This document shows positions 46,918 through 59,988 of a stretch of DNA of 64,000 nt, piece after piece; position 1 is the stretch's first letter, and every line of letters starts with the position of its first letter. This DNA comes from Termitomyces sp. T153. Lineage: Eukaryota > Basidiomycota > Agaricomycetes > Agaricales > Lyophyllaceae. The DNA is taken from the NCBI GenBank assembly GCA_018296165.2, contig JACKQL020000009.1, positions 62,001 through 126,000 of the forward strand, in the 5' to 3' direction. The notes beneath the pieces are model-generated. The model had not been told where the DNA came from. It made no database searches and saw only the letters and a list, made by a program, of their open reading frames with translations. A program made the translations under genes and the position numbers.

Positions 46918-47880
46918 CTTGATGACGGTGGATGCTGGTTGACTCCAGTTGACCAGTACTCCACCCGAAGAAAATATTTGAGCGCAGGGAAAAATGCACA
47001 ATGTGCTTATACATATGCAATTGGAAAACTGGACATAAGTATGCCTATTTTGGAGAGAGCTTCCGTCCGAAGTTCTAGCAAAGAAGCGGGCCGACCTGAG
47101 ACATCCCAACACTAGCCGACAGTCCCGGAGGCTGATCAGGAGACTCGGTTATCTTGTTATTGTAGTAGAATGATATGTATTGCGTTATGCACCCTCTGGC
47201 CACAGAGCCTGTGATATCATTTCGGGTAGCGTGAATTCGTTGAAAAATTATAAAAGCAAGTAGTTGATTCGGATATTCAGCAACGCTACACGAGAAAGAC
47301 AAGAGGAACTCGGTTGCACAATGTATTGATTAGTAAGCGGTTTTCTAGAAATGCCGGAATGAAGCTGATGGCAACCCGGTGTGCTTTTTTTTTCTTCGTC
47401 TAAACCGTTCGACCGGATTTTGGACCAGGTAACAGACTGTAAATTCTTTACCCAGCGGACGACTGGATCAAAAAATCATGCGTTTTTTGTTGAAAATTCT
47501 AACCACGTTTGTCTTGTGCTTGTGTTATTTTCCAACAGTGCGGGTCCCGAACAACTCAGCATAACCATGAGGGGGTGTACTCTAAAAAATGAAGCGCCAC
47601 TTGATGCACTTGTATCACCATCTCGGCACTACCGTACTGTCATCTGATATTATCAAGGGTCTGATTTAGGTACCTCATCGTCCAGACAAATCTTCCTCGT
47701 ACCTTGTCCAGACCTCCACGGACAACTAACGCGTTCCCTGTGCACCTTCCGTTGCCTGCCCGGGCTCCCAACTATCTTACTGACTTCTTCCTTCCAAGTT
47801 GGTAGCCTTGAATAAAACTCTAGCCCCCACCGGTTCTCCTTCAGAGTCTTCCTTTCTCTCCTGTTCTGACTTGGACCATC
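46918..47880. other. divergent intergenic region
   Basis: This separates the start of the esterase (-) from the start of the seven-TM gene (+), so it should hold both promoters. A CT-rich run just before 47881 is typical of fungal transcription starts. No gene is supported. Confidence 0.5.
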
Positions 47881-49412
47881 ATGAGTAGCGCTTCCATCAC
47901 GGAAGCAGCGAATTACATGAAAATCGCTAGCGCGTCGATTTATGCATTCGGTTTGTCCATCTTTTCGAATCTCTTTTGATCGTTGGACTGATGATTCCTG
48001 GTTTTAGATTATATCCAAACCGTCCCGGCAGAATATAGATTATGTGAGTTCGATGGCTCGTTGCTGCCTGGCTTGTGATGATTGATTTCTCTTCAGATCG
48101 AAAACAGAAGGGGATCTTTAGACTTTCTTTTCCATGTTGGCTGTTGATATTTGTTAGAGTTCGTACTCTCAAATTCTCTCGAATTCTCTAGCTGGCTCAC
48201 TTATCAACAGTACCTCGGCATGGTCGCCATCATTCTATCCCTAGTCGGAGGATTCTCAAAGAATTTCACAAAAAATTCTTGCCATCAGTTCTATCTTGCA
48301 GTTCCGATGTTCAAGGTCTTTGTTAATCTATGGACGCTAGCACACTATTGACGATACTCTTAAGGTCCTGGCGGCCGTTGCATCACATGGCGTTTTCATC
48401 TTCAGAACATACGCTATCTGTGGGAGGAACAGAACTATCCTCTATTTCTTACTCGTCTTTGGAGGTCTGCTCAGTGTTGTAGAGATCATCTCACCTGTTG
48501 TTGTCCCGCGGAACGCTAAACTCGGTGGTACGGGGAACTGCATTTCCGATTTGTCTAAGGTCCGCACTTTTTTCGATAGCCCTCAGGTGATGATGAGCAA
48601 GTGATCAAATTGGAATTTTTTCAAGGGTTCAACAAGTTGGGTTCAGTACTTGGTATGGGTCTACATCTGGTCCGGATGGCTGCCTGATTCACCGACATAT
48701 CCGCAATAGTGTCAGGTAATTTTCGACGTCGTGATCCTTGGCTTGACCATCGATCGACTGTTTCGTGGCACTCAACTCAAGCTTTCCAATCGCTCCGAGA
48801 TCACAAAAAAATTCTGGGAAAGCCAGGTCATATACTTTTTTGCCGTCACAGCAGTAAACATTGGTATGTTGCAATATTGTGGGTCTTTCAATTAGCTGAT
48901 CCGCAATCTCAAGCCAATCTCGTCTTCTTCATCAAGTTCAACAAATCATCCGAATCTACGATGCTTGCGACTTTAGGCATGGCCATCACGGCTATCTTCT
49001 CATCTCACGTTAGTAAGTGAAGTTCTTCAGACCTGTCAGGGCGTATAGAGAAAGATTGAAATCAAAGAATAGTCTTAGATCTTTACGAAGCCAGACATGA
49101 TAGTCAATCTTATTTATCGAGTGGCCTCCCAAACCATGCCAATGCCGTCCATACCACAACGTACAGGAATGGAGAGATTGTCGATCGGCAATTCCGCGTC
49201 ATCGCTGCGGAAGAAACCAAATCAAATGCTTACAGGATGGACAACTTGGTAAAAGCATTGTTCTCTTTCGAGTGTGGTATATCGTTTGATTCGTCACATT
49301 TTAGGACGCTGGTGGTATCCATGTTCATCGCGACGTTGTAGAAATGGCTGATGACCAATCTTTGAATTCATGGGAGAGGGATCATCCTGATATGAAAAAG
49401 ACAGAGATCTGA
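47881..49412 (+). CDS. seven-TM membrane protein of the fungal DUF6533 type
   Basis: Start ATG at 47881. Exons that can be placed: 47881-47950, 48008-48043, 48097-48158, 48211-48315, 48365-48559, a short uncertain one near 48640-48690, then from 48718 onward through two more introns to a stop at 49410-49412. The joined protein begins MSSASITEAANYMKIAS, DYIQTVPAEYRLYRKQKGIF, then hydrophobic helices (LLIFVRYLGMVAIILSLVGG, LYFLLVFGGLLSVVEI, VIFDVVILGLTIDRLF, YFFAVTAVNI, MLATLGMAITAIFSSHV) and a hydrophilic tail ending DMKKTEI. Helix spacing and the FIFRTYAICGRNRTIL segment fit the large agaricomycete family annotated as DUF6533. Function is unknown; a receptor-like role is only a guess. Confidence 0.75.
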
Positions 49413-49758
49413 GTTACATATAGATTTTGTAGAAAGGGTTTTTTGGGGTCCTGTGTAGACGATGTGAACATGTTTTCTAATCCATGCTGTTTCGTAGGAA
49501 ACCGAGCGCTGGGCCTTGATCTCCTTTGTTTTGAATGCAATTGTCCCTGCTAACGAACCGGAGCGTGCTCTGGATGCCCTTATGGGTGGAGATATTTCAC
49601 TCTATCTTATCTTATTGACGTATTTGGATTCGGGACGTGAAACATCACGTGCTACGTGCGACGTTTTCAATGATGTCTTGTATGACGTTCTATACTAAAG
49701 GAAAACGTGTTCGGTTGCCAGTGGTGGCTACTTTTGAGCCTCTTATACTTCACCAGCA
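49413..49758. other. intergenic, anoctamin promoter region
   Basis: The 60-codon frame at 49516-49698 starts in a plausible place but matches nothing and is not followed by further exons. Nothing else is seen. Confidence 0.4.
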
Positions 49759-52238
49759 ATGCCTCCTCATGTCGACTTGGTTATAACCTTTCGGGCTGCC
49801 AAGAAAACTAGTCTGTCGAAGCAGCAAATTCGCGAGGATTCCAGAAAGGCTGAGCAACAGTATACTCGGCTAATCCACACTCTAACCAAAGGGGGCCTGC
49901 GCGCGGTAGGGAGGCGTGGAGAGTCTCTGGGCCACCTTCTTGTATTCATATCATGTCCTAGTAGCTATGTTGACAGCCTCACAAAACGTGAAAGGTAGGT
50001 TGTCATCATCTTAGCTAAACACTCACCACATCTCGTCCTAGACATTCAGACTTTCTATCCGGTCTACCAATCAAACCACTAGGTTCAGAGGCTGAAAATA
50101 TCTCACTTTCTCCAGCAGACCGCATTCGCCTTATTTATGACTACGTCACTTCAATTTCGTCCGATGGAGGGCTCGGAATCGTACCTCGATCCTCTGATTG
50201 GGATCTCGTGGAGTCAGTAATGACTTTACATGATCGAGCGTTCAATGATGCTTGGATTCGGAGTTGGACTCCACGTCAGATCGCCTCTGTAGAGCTTGCA
50301 AAGATACGAGGACAGGTCCGTTTCCTCGTCTTCAGCATCTGCATCCGGAATTGACATCATATGTAGTTCGGCGACTCTGTTGCTCTTTACTTTGCATTCT
50401 TGTCTTCATATACGAAAGCTTTAGTTTTCCCTGCCGCATTAGGCTTCGTATTCTACTTTTTCGGTATACCATACTCGCCTTTATATTCGAGTCTGGTCTG
50501 TATTTGGTCTGTCGTCTTCGTGGAATGGTGGCGTATCCGCGAACGTATCCTCTCTATTCGCTTCGGAACTGAAGGCTCCTTCCGTGTCGAGAAGCGCCGT
50601 GCTGATTACAAACCTGGGTTCTCATGGTGGAAGCGCGACTCAAGAATCTTCGCGAGCATTCCTCTTCTTCTATTGTTTTCGGGAATCTTGTTTGCCATGC
50701 TTACTGGAATCTTTGTTTTCGAAGCTTTCGTTACGCAATTATACACCGGTCCAGGGCATCAATACATTGTAAGCCTTAAACCTCCTTTCTTTTCCATAGC
50801 TCTTATGTCTATTTCTCCAGTCTTTCAGCCCCACCATTCTGTTCGTAGCACTGATCCCACAATTCTTGAAGTTGTGGCAAATATTGGCCGTTTGGCTGAC
50901 GAACTGGGAAAACCATGCCCATCATTCAAGCTATGACAGATCTTTGACGCTTAAAACGTTCGCGCTAAGCGCACTTGTTGCCTATCTCGGCTTAGGTCTG
51001 AGCGCTTTCGTCTATGTGCCATTTGGAGAAGGCGTCATGCAAGTCATGCAAGTGTTGCTTTTCAAAGGGGTGGAAGCTCCACAGGGATTTCAGGGACATA
51101 ATGCTACTGTTTCAGCTGAAGCATCAGTAAAGACTCTGCTTGGCCTATCAGAGGGACTTTGGGATGTCAACAAATCAAATGCGAAGCACAAACTCAATCC
51201 CGGTCGGCTGAAGGATCAGATGTTCGCATATACAGTGACCAACCAAGCTGTCAACACGTTTGTTGAGGTCGGCATGCCTTTTATTCTTCGTGCGTTGGTG
51301 TCTTTTCGAAATGGCAAGAAGAGCACACCGGTACCGGGCACTCTGAACGAGAAGAATGGCGTGAAGAAGCGAGTTGTCTTCGAGGATGAGAAGGAGAAAG
51401 GAGGATTGATTGAACGGGAATTCCTAGACGCTGTTCGGGAGGAAGTCGCGCTTCCCGAGTACGAAACGTTCCAAGATTACAGTGAGATGGTAACGCAGTT
51501 TGGCTACGTTGCAGTGTGGTCATCCATTTGGCCGCTCGCGTCAGGTCAGTATCATGCCAACTCATCATTAATGCATCATTTTTTGTATACACTCTTATGT
51601 CTCCTCTAGTCATGGCACTCCTCAACAACTTCCTGGAGCTTCGTTCTGATGCGTTTAAGATGACTGTACATAATCGTCGTCCAATCCCAACTCGTACCGA
51701 CACCATCGGACCTTGGCTCGACGCACTGACATTCCTATCTTGGCTCTCAGCACTCATCAACTCAGCGCTTGTGTACCTCTTTAGCCCGCGCTCTCAGACC
51801 AACTGTTCCGCTACTCCCAGTGTCCATATCTCGCAACTTGACAAGGTCAATCAGCAGCTCTTCTCGGGGAAGGACGAGGGGCTCGCCGCGACAAAGGAGC
51901 TGCTCATGACGGTACTACTGATCACCTTTGCTGCAAGTCATGGATATCTCTTCTTGAGGGTGGTCGTAAGGCATCTGATTGAGAAGGTGTTCTGGGAAGG
52001 CAGCAAGGAAGTGGAAGAGAAAGAGAAAGTTGACAGAGAGATCAAGAACAAGTTTTTGCAAGGATTTCTTGTCGAGGATAGGCAAAAGAGTCAGTCCATT
52101 GTTCATCCTGTTGAGGAATCCAGTGTTGTCGCTGGTGAAGAACGCCAAATTGGTGATGCTGCCGATTTTGATGTGTCGAGCTTTTGGGATAATGACGAGG
52201 GTCTTGAGGAGATATCGCGGGTTTCCAAAGAGGTCTGA
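49759..52238 (+). CDS. anoctamin/TMEM16-like membrane protein (Ist2-like)
   Basis: Five exons (49759-49994, 50042-50315, 50367-50768, 50821-51544, 51610-52238) give 754 residues. The N-terminal domain is soluble. The membrane part starts near residue 170 (GDSVALYFAFLSSYTKALVF), followed by FFGIPYSPLYSSLVCIWSVV, FVEWWRIRERILSIRFGTEG, LLLLFSGILFAMLTGIFVFE, TILFVALIPQFLKLWQ, a long loop, FQDYSEMVTQFGYVAVWSSI, NNFLELRSDAFKM, RRPIPTRTDTIGPWLD and LMTVLLITFAASHGYLFLR. The F.Y.EM..QFGYV...S and E.R.DA.K motifs mark anoctamins, which act as ion channels or lipid scramblases; yeast Ist2 tethers ER to plasma membrane. The acidic C-terminal tail is shorter than in Ist2. All joins are in phase. Confidence 0.93.
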
Positions 52239-52393
52239 TGTTACTTACAATCTCTCTTTTCATTCACATAAGTAATAGCTTTGCGTCAATACAGATCCGT
52301 TAGAAAGTCAAACTGACAGTCGAAGTTGTTGAATGTAAAACCGAATGTCTTTGGACTAAATAACATAGCTCTGCCTCTATCGTAGCACAAGTA

Positions 52394-54072
52394 CTAGTAG
52401 CTCCGTCGAACGAAGTTGATATCAAGAGCGTGAGGAATGCTAAGCCCAAATGCTCCAAACTCATTTTGGACCTGTTCTGCATGCGGACTATTCTTCGGGA
52501 GTGACCAATTGTAGTTCAGAAGAAGCATACACAAAAGTGCTCGTTGCTGTAATCGTCTGTGTTAGGTGCATTGCATGAGCCGTACGAATGCACAAATACC
52601 TCAAAGAGCGAGAATTGCCGAGCAACACATTGACGCGGGCCCGCGCCAAAAGGAATATTGTTCACAGCTTTCTGACGCGTACCGATGAAGCGGTATGGAT
52701 CGAACTTGTGGGCGTCGGGCCAGTTATTGTCATTCTGGTGCACAGCGCAGATGTTCGGGACAATAGAAGTATGTGCAGGGATCGCATACTTGCCGATCAT
52801 AGTGGGCTGAAGTGTCCATCGTGCCGGCAGAAGGGAGATAGGGCTATTGATACGTAGGGCTTCCTTGATGCATGCGGAGAGGAAGGGAAGGTTTGAGAGA
52901 TCTTGGAACGTAGGCTCGACCCGGCCATTGAGCAGAGTCTGGACTTCTTCACGTGCCTTGGTTTGGTACTCAGGGTGCTTGGCAAGGTGGTAGACCGCGG
53001 TTGAAAGTGCACCGGAGGTAGTGTCCTGCAGGTGATAAAAGCGTAAGTCCAACACTACTGAAGAGAAAGCAGCGCACATGACCGGCCGAGAAGAGGATTG
53101 CGAGGTTAGAACGTAACTCCTCGCTTGATAAAGTCGAGTCTTCCAACAGATAACTCAGCAGATCTTTTCCAAGGTCTTGGCGCTTCATTTCAAGGAGGTC
53201 GTCGTATCGTTTGTTAAGTGCGTTGACATCATTCAATACCGCATACCGAGGAAACCAGTCATCGAGGAAAGGGAAAATGAGACGTGTCGGAGTCGCGATG
53301 CGTGACATAACACGATTAAAGTGGTCAACGAAAGAATCTTCAGTTGCTTGAAGTGCCTGGAAGTTATGTCCTAAAAGGGCAGTACCAACAACATCTAACG
53401 TGTAACGCTGACATTTCTAATTAGACAACGTTCCGAGGCTATCTAAGAAGACATACCTGCACAAGGTCGCTGAATCTATGGATACCCCCTTCGCCAATAC
53501 GCTCGAAGAGTTCATGGGCAAGTCCTACAAAGCAATGAACCGGAATACCACGATCAAATGCTGCCTTGACCGAGGCAGAGTGACATTTCCACATGTCACC
53601 ATTGGAGAAGACAACGTTCGGCCCACTAAGAAACGTAAAGTGCAGGTGATCTTGGTAGTTCTTTTTAGGGAACTGATTTATGTCCTGACACACCATTTTG
53701 ACGAGCTGTAATAGAGCCATGTTAATTGGGGCGAAATGCACAGAATATTAGTCGACTAACGGCAGGGTCAAGGACGTGAACGCCCCATTTTCCAAGCATA
53801 TAGACGAGAACGACACCGTCACCACGTTTTGCAAACGGAAGAATGAGCCGGCGAACACGAGAATCAACAGACTCTCGGCGAGCATAACTCCAAATCGTGG
53901 CGTACGGTGAAACTTTAGGAAGATGTCGCAGCTCGGCAGGAACAGCGAGGACATATCGCACAAATGCGAAGAGCAGCATCAGAACAAAACACCAGCAAAA
54001 GTCGATGCTCGCAAGTTGTCTGTAGTAGGGAATTGAGAAGTAGGCATCCAAAAGCAAGTCAGAAGTGGGCAT
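52394..54072 (-). CDS. cytochrome P450 monooxygenase
   Basis: Five exons (54072-53761, 53705-53457, 53407-53078, 53025-52600, 52546-52394) give 489 residues with all joins in phase. An N-terminal membrane anchor is present (FCWCFVLMLLFAFVRYVLAV). P450 motifs: WKCHSASVKAAF (helix C), I-helix AGHDTT split by an intron, K-helix IKEALRINSP (ExxR), FDPYRFIGTR, and the heme loop FGAGPRQCVARQFSLFE with its Cys ligand. The residue two after Cys is Ala in place of the common Gly. It ends INFVRRSY. It meets the anoctamin gene tail to tail with 155 bases between stops. The substrate and CYP family number cannot be given from sequence alone. Confidence 0.94.
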
Positions 54073-57000
54073 TCTTCGTATAATTGCGATGCTGAAGTAG
54101 AGTATACTGCTGGGTATTTATAAGGGGTACCCGTGCATATATCCCATGCGATCCAAGGAAGGAATACGAATGAGAGGCCAAATATCAGTAATGAAATTTA
54201 TGAAAAGGCATGCGACACGACACGTCTGAGGAAAGACCCGTCTAAACCGCACTTATCTCCGGGTGATTTTCGTAAACGCCTTGTTCGACAGCATGTGGGA
54301 TCGATTGGGTCGGAGCGGGAGAGCAACAGATCCATTTGGTTCTTGCACTTTTCGAGGCTGATAGATCACAGGGTATGAAGAAGAGATACTAGGATGACAG
54401 CCTACAATATACGTCTGGAAATAGGAGACACTGTGAGTGATGGTATGGCTTGTACTCTCCTTGACCTTTCCCAACATGAATGGAGATGACCTATTGGCAG
54501 GCAAGCCTCATGATTCCTTCCGAATTAAAGAGCTAAATGAAGTTCTTTATCCCATTCAAATCATATCCTGACCTTGTCGTTCTCCTTTTCCTGAGTGAAA
54601 GTGAAAAGTTGATAGTTGATGAAACTGGATACGTTCGATGGAGGTGAAGATATTGATTGACTGAGGAAGGAGACGCTGTAACGACTGCCGAAATTAGATC
54701 GTGAACTCGTTTAGAATTTGACCAGCTGAGATATGGTAAGCTATGCCTCTATCATATTGGCCGGAGCACCCGACGTGATAGAGATTGGCCATGTACATTA
54801 AGGAAAGAACTTTGGAACATAACGTACAGTATACTGTAACATGTCAGACAACGTCGTGACTTCCTGTGACGCCGTGACTGCTCCGAATATGACGAGTGAA
54901 AAAGCTTGTTTTTCTTCAAATTTATATCTCGACGTCGTCTCCTAGGAAGTCTCATTCTCTAGATGTAATAATGTCCCTCCTACAGAAGCAATTCGATTGA
55001 CTCACCCCGCCAGTTCAAAAGGTGGTTTTCATGCGCTGATCGGTCCCTCAATCGAGCGAGCTTCAGTCTTCGATCAAGGATAGCAGTGAGGCAATCGCCC
55101 AGTCTGTGCCTGATATGTATTAGCGGCCTGCGCTACATATTGTACTATTTCAGCCCTAAAGCATAGTACTACCGAAGCCAGGGTCGATGATCGAAGTCAA
55201 GAAGTCAAGTTTTACGTCCAGATTGTCTTTGGATTGTCTCTGCAGCGGACCATGTTGTTCGCTGGCATTCGCTCGAAGACATGCTTACTGAAAGTCGGTG
55301 GGTGTTTTCAGATTCAGACGTCTTTCTTTATTATCTGCCTGCAACATGTCCCTCTCCCTCTTCATTCCCAAATGCGAGTGTACATACATCACTTTTGAAT
55401 CCCCTTTGTCTCCTAGCTAGTTATCCCATCTAGAGATTGAATGACCGTGGCACCGACATTCTCGACACGTTAGCAAATGGAATAATATGAGAACTCGATC
55501 CCTCAATGCTGTGCCACGGATGCCCTTTCCTTTTCATTTGTGACAGCCGAGGCAATATAATATCTGGTACTATGATTCAATGGACATCGAAGTAAGGCCT
55601 TCTCAGATAGGACAGCCGCCGCTTCTAGTTCCCTCAACTTCCCTGTTCTTTCTTCTAGCGTGAGCACGAGTTTTGTGTCTCCCATTCTGCCCCTGTCCTT
55701 TGTGCTGTGTATTTTCCGTTAACTATAGCATTGTGGCCAGTAGTTATTAAATATGCCTCAAATAATATGATGCAGATCTGTCTGGACCCAAGGAACCGTT
55801 CGGATCGTCTGACACTTGTCCGTCACATTGTATATTTGAAGGAACGGCGGTTTGTATCCCAGTTTTCCTATCCAATGATTTTTCGTACAATAGATCGACT
55901 GTTAGTTCGTCTCCATACACACTGGCGTCAAAAATTCGAACGGCCTAGAAACCGACCCTCACTTGCATATTATCCGGCTTCACTTGTTGGTACCTCCAAG
56001 GCCAATATAACGATTCTGTTGTATTAACTACTCACCTGCAGGTGAACCCAATGCAAAACAATTATCACAAATGAGAATTGTGAAATTGTGCAATTCAAGT
56101 GAGTAAACTGTGTGGGAGGTTAAAGCTTTGAAATGTTATCCCATTCCTTCCCCACAATCATCTGTACCTGTATCTGCTTGTCCACCTTCATATCCTTGAA
56201 CCTTTCGTCTATGTGAAGGAGTGCGATCGCGAGGGTGTACATACGGCCTCCGAGGAACTCATCAGAAACTTGAATGTGCTAGTACAATTGTAGCGAGAGT
56301 TGGTTTCATTTTCGATCGCAACGGCAGAACGAATATCTAGTCACTTAAGGGCAGAGCTCAATTATGCTGATCTGGTCATTATCTCATCTCTTCCATTGGT
56401 CTTCCCCACGATCCTTATCGCCGTCATTACCTTCGACATGTTGGTGACGCGGGAATAACGCGAGGAGATGTCGAGCAATGAGGGCGGTGTCCCCAGCGAT
56501 CGATCGATAAACCATGAGATGAAGGTGCGTGTGTATTGAGCGCCTCTAAGGATGTAATCGTTGTCGATGGCTCCGCGACTTCGCGAAAAAATTGAATATT
56601 CAGAGGTTTTAGACTTGTTCGATCAAGTCTAAAATCGGCTGAAAATTGAGTTAGACATGTCGAAACGCGTCACTCAAAATAGTTGATCCATGATCGAAGA
56701 GTATCTTCAATGCAATGTTGTACTGCCCGTTATCTTCTAAGCTCGAGGATTCAAGAGAGCCAGACCATCTGGTAATCAAATTTCGGCGGGCACACCACTG
56801 AATCTTCCGTGATTCCTTCTCTCCATCATCTTATGCAATCCTGAGAGTGGTGAGGATTGTGATGCCCAACCTGATCAGAACAGTGCGGATAAAAGCAGGG
56901 TGTCCCGCTGTTGACTTTCGTAAGAAGAGTGCGACCAAATTGTTATCGAATTCAGTGTCAGATTTGAGCTTGAACTTTGGAACAGAGATACGTAGTTCCG

Positions 57001-57950
57001 TGATGCGTGTGCAAAAAAAGAGGTACAGGTCAAAGCGGTGTATAATTTCAAGTTTCCCATTGCCAATGTCTATCATCTCCAGCCGGTAAATTTCAAGAGA
57101 ATCTTCGAAAATGCTGAGAAGAACGTCTTGATTGAAAATGCCTCTAACACCGGGGCTGTCGCAAGAAATGCAGACAAAACTGGGCCTTTGTTGTGCCCCG
57201 GGGAGGGGATCTGGTGACCTTTACACGACGAAGATTTGGTGTTATGAAGAGGAAGATCTCAGTTGATATGGGACATGAGAGGGAATGTAAATGTGATAGT
57301 AGGGGTTTGACATTTATCCTTCAAGCGTTGGGAAAGTTGGACCAAAACGAATTCCGTGGAACTCAGTGAACTCGACGCGTTTCCAGGAGTCTGGATGAAT
57401 AGCATCGGCAAAAGTCACAAAGGTATGTGTACGAAGAACGTCTATTGATGATGGCTGTTACATACATGCTTCTTGCAACTGCGTTTACAGGAGGGAATCA
57501 AGGAGGCCAATGGACTCGCCATAGGATTTCCAGGGTCGGCCGCGGCAAACCGTTCGTTACACTTAGTCAAAACTGCTCAAGTTTTTTGATCGTAAAGAGA
57601 ATGTCTCCAATAGACATTTTAAATCCAATGGTCCGGAATCAAGTGACGACCAGGAAGCAAACTAGTGTGCGATGGCTGTGGCTCCGGTCCAATTTTTATT
57701 TGACTAGGAGACGATCTGATTGATAATTTCGAGTGATTTACACGTGCGCTGCGATGCCAACATTCTTTACAAGAAGAAAAAGGTAGTCAGAAGTTACCAG
57801 GCATGTTAGACGCGTGTGAAAACTCGGCGACTGATCATCTCAAGATGATGGCAAAAAGGCACAAGGGAGAGCTCGGGAGGCTTTGGTAACGTTTGATCAC
57901 GTGACGTGGTAGGTTACATTATCCTTGACGTCGACCGTTTTTCGAACCCT
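54073..57950. other. 3.9-kb gene-poor stretch
   Basis: No long frame on either strand. The first few hundred bases should contain the P450 promoter. Possible short coding pieces on the minus strand lie at 55503-55685, 56145-56290 (GGRMYTLAIALLHIDERFKD, ending KEWDNISKL) and 57310-57430 (IHPDSWKRVEFTEFHGIRFG), but they cannot be joined into one gene. The remainder shows nothing I can support. Confidence 0.45.
56831..57170 (-). pseudogene. possible F-box-like fragment
   Basis: The minus-strand reading, through two frames, gives NQDVLLSIFEDSLEIYRLEM and then RITELRISVPKFKL. This is loosely like the F-box plus LRR start of the large agaricomycete F-box family. It is short, without a convincing start, and ends at a TAA near 56831. 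The call is tentative. Confidence 0.3.
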
Positions 57951-59988
57951 ATGGCTCTCCCCACAAATGGCCGCGTTATCATAGACACTACGGTGGGAGA
58001 GATTGATATCGAGCTCTGGTCCAAGGTCGATTATGTTCACATACCAAATTCCTCCCGAAGGTGACTCTTCTGTAGGAAACCCCAAAAGCATGTCGAAATT
58101 TCCTAGCATTGGCGATGGAGGGTCTGTAAGTCACTACATTGTGATTGATCACATAACTAACTCTTCTTGATTGCTAGGGTATTATGACGGTGTCATATTC
58201 CATCGGTACGCGTTTGTACGGTCATACCACCAAACCTTAATGACCTACAAATCTGAAGAATCGTTCCTGGATTCTTGGTTCAAACAGGCGACAAGACAGG
58301 AACTGGTGCGGGGGGAGAATCCTTCTATGGAGGTATGTGCTTCGCTGATCAAGCTACGCATGTCAGAACCAACGTGAATGTAGAGCCCTTCGAGGATGAG
58401 ATTCACCCGCGGCTACGGTTCGCGCACCGTGGTCTGGTTGGAATGGCCAATAATGGAACGAGACATTCGAACGATTCTCAGTTTTTTATCACGCTCGGTA
58501 CGCTTGGTTGTCATGTCTCACGGCCTACTCACCTGAAACTGCGTAGACAGGGCGGATGAATTACATGGAAAGCACACTCTGTTCGGACGGGTGATGGGAG
58601 ATACACTCTTCAGTGCGTTCGTGCAACTACCGCTACTTTGATTCCTCATTCAAGTTTTCCCAAGACGTCCTCAAGATCGGGGAAATGGGTATGAAAAAGT
58701 CCTACAAGGTATACCTACTGGCGGCTGATGCAACTTTCAGAAATTGACAAAGATGGGCGGCCTGTATAGTGCGTGTCGATTTTTCGTTTATCCCATGATT
58801 GTTTATGTTTTCTCAGTCCTCCAAAGATCAAAACTATTCGAATACTTGACAATCCCTTCGACAACATCGTCCCTCGAATTACCGCGGCTGAGAAGCGAGC
58901 TCAACAAAGAGCAAGAGAAGAGGCACAGCGAGAGCGCGAGGAGCAAGAGAGGCGAAAGGGTGCCAAAAAGTGAGTCTTACCTACGCTGGGTTCAGCGACA
59001 TTGCTTCATCATCAGCTAGAAATATCAAGTTGCTCAGCTTTGGCGCATACGAGGGCGGAGAGGAAGAAGAATCCGTCACATTCCAAAAGAGGGCTATCTA
59101 TCGACCAGATCGTATGTAGATACCAAACTCGCACGCACTGCCCTTGACACTGATCTTCATCGCTGTTAGTGGAGGACATTGAACCTTCAATAGCACAGCC
59201 AGGCTTTATAACCCAACCGCAACGACAATCATTGCAACGTAAGAATTCGGAGACAGCCTCGGCCCCCAAATTAGAAATGCCCGTACGTTCTGTTGTCAAT
59301 GACAGAAGACCGGAGTATGTAACCATGATGGCTACTCAGGTCGCAAAGCCTGCCACGAAAAAAGACGAAACCGACATTACAAAGATTCGACAACGTCATG
59401 CCGAAGAGCAGGCTGCCAGCCAGTAAGCGCTCTGGCTCATTCCAATATATATCAATACCAAGTGATCGACTCATTAGATCCGCAAGAAGCGCTGAGATTG
59501 AAAAAATGGAAGCAGACATCCGGCGACTTACGAAACGCCGAGATGGGGATGATAGCGACGAGGAGCCTATCAAAAAGAAAACAAGAAAGTCATATCTGCA
59601 GGAAGAGCTAGACAAGTATGCTAAAGGACGGGGATTGAACAAGAAAGGAAAGAAGAAAGATGAATCGAACGTATTAGCTGCGCTCACTAGCTTTCGCAGT
59701 AAGCTTCAGAATGCGGCCAGTCAGATGGATGTCGATGCTGGTGATAATGATCCTGGTAGAGACCCGGACCATGAGGGTGGAGGCGAGGCGGGAATGGAGG
59801 TTGATGATGATCGTGGGTTCATGACTCATGCATTACATTTCCCCAAGGACGATGGCGAGGAAAGCCGAAAGGCAGAGCGAGACTATGAAGTGATTGACCC
59901 GCGGCAGCGGGGGGCACGAGCAAAGGAAGAAGAGCGCGTAAGGAAGAGGCTTGCGAAAGCCAGAGGGGGTGGTGGCGGCCGACGATGA
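57951..59988 (+). CDS. CWC27: spliceosomal peptidyl-prolyl isomerase CWC27
   Basis: A cyclophilin-fold protein of the activated spliceosome. Early exons: 57951-58025, 58076-58121, 58178-58205, 58259-58332, 58384-58497, 58547 to about 58615, then at least four more to a stop at 59986-59988. The cyclophilin domain reads NGRVIIDTTVGEIDIELWSK, KACRNFLALAMEGYYDGVIF, HRIVPGFLVQTGDKTGTGAG, EPFEDEIHPRLRFAHRGLVG, SQFFITL and KHTLFGRVMGDTLF, then NVLKIGEM. A basic coiled coil follows (EKRAQQRAREEAQREREEQE), NIKLLSFGAYEGGEEEE, and a long charged tail ending in Gly and Arg. That layout (cyclophilin plus charged tail with the SFGEEAEEEE-like block) identifies CWC27. Whether isomerase activity remains is unknown. 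Some late splice sites were not fixed exactly. Confidence 0.92.

Noticed and set aside
47113..47880. search for a tRNA or small RNA in the divergent intergenic region
   Set aside because: No cloverleaf-like A and B box pair was seen by eye; a covariance-model scan would be needed to be sure.
51281..51760. 159-codon minus-strand frame
   Set aside because: Antisense to the conserved anoctamin exons.
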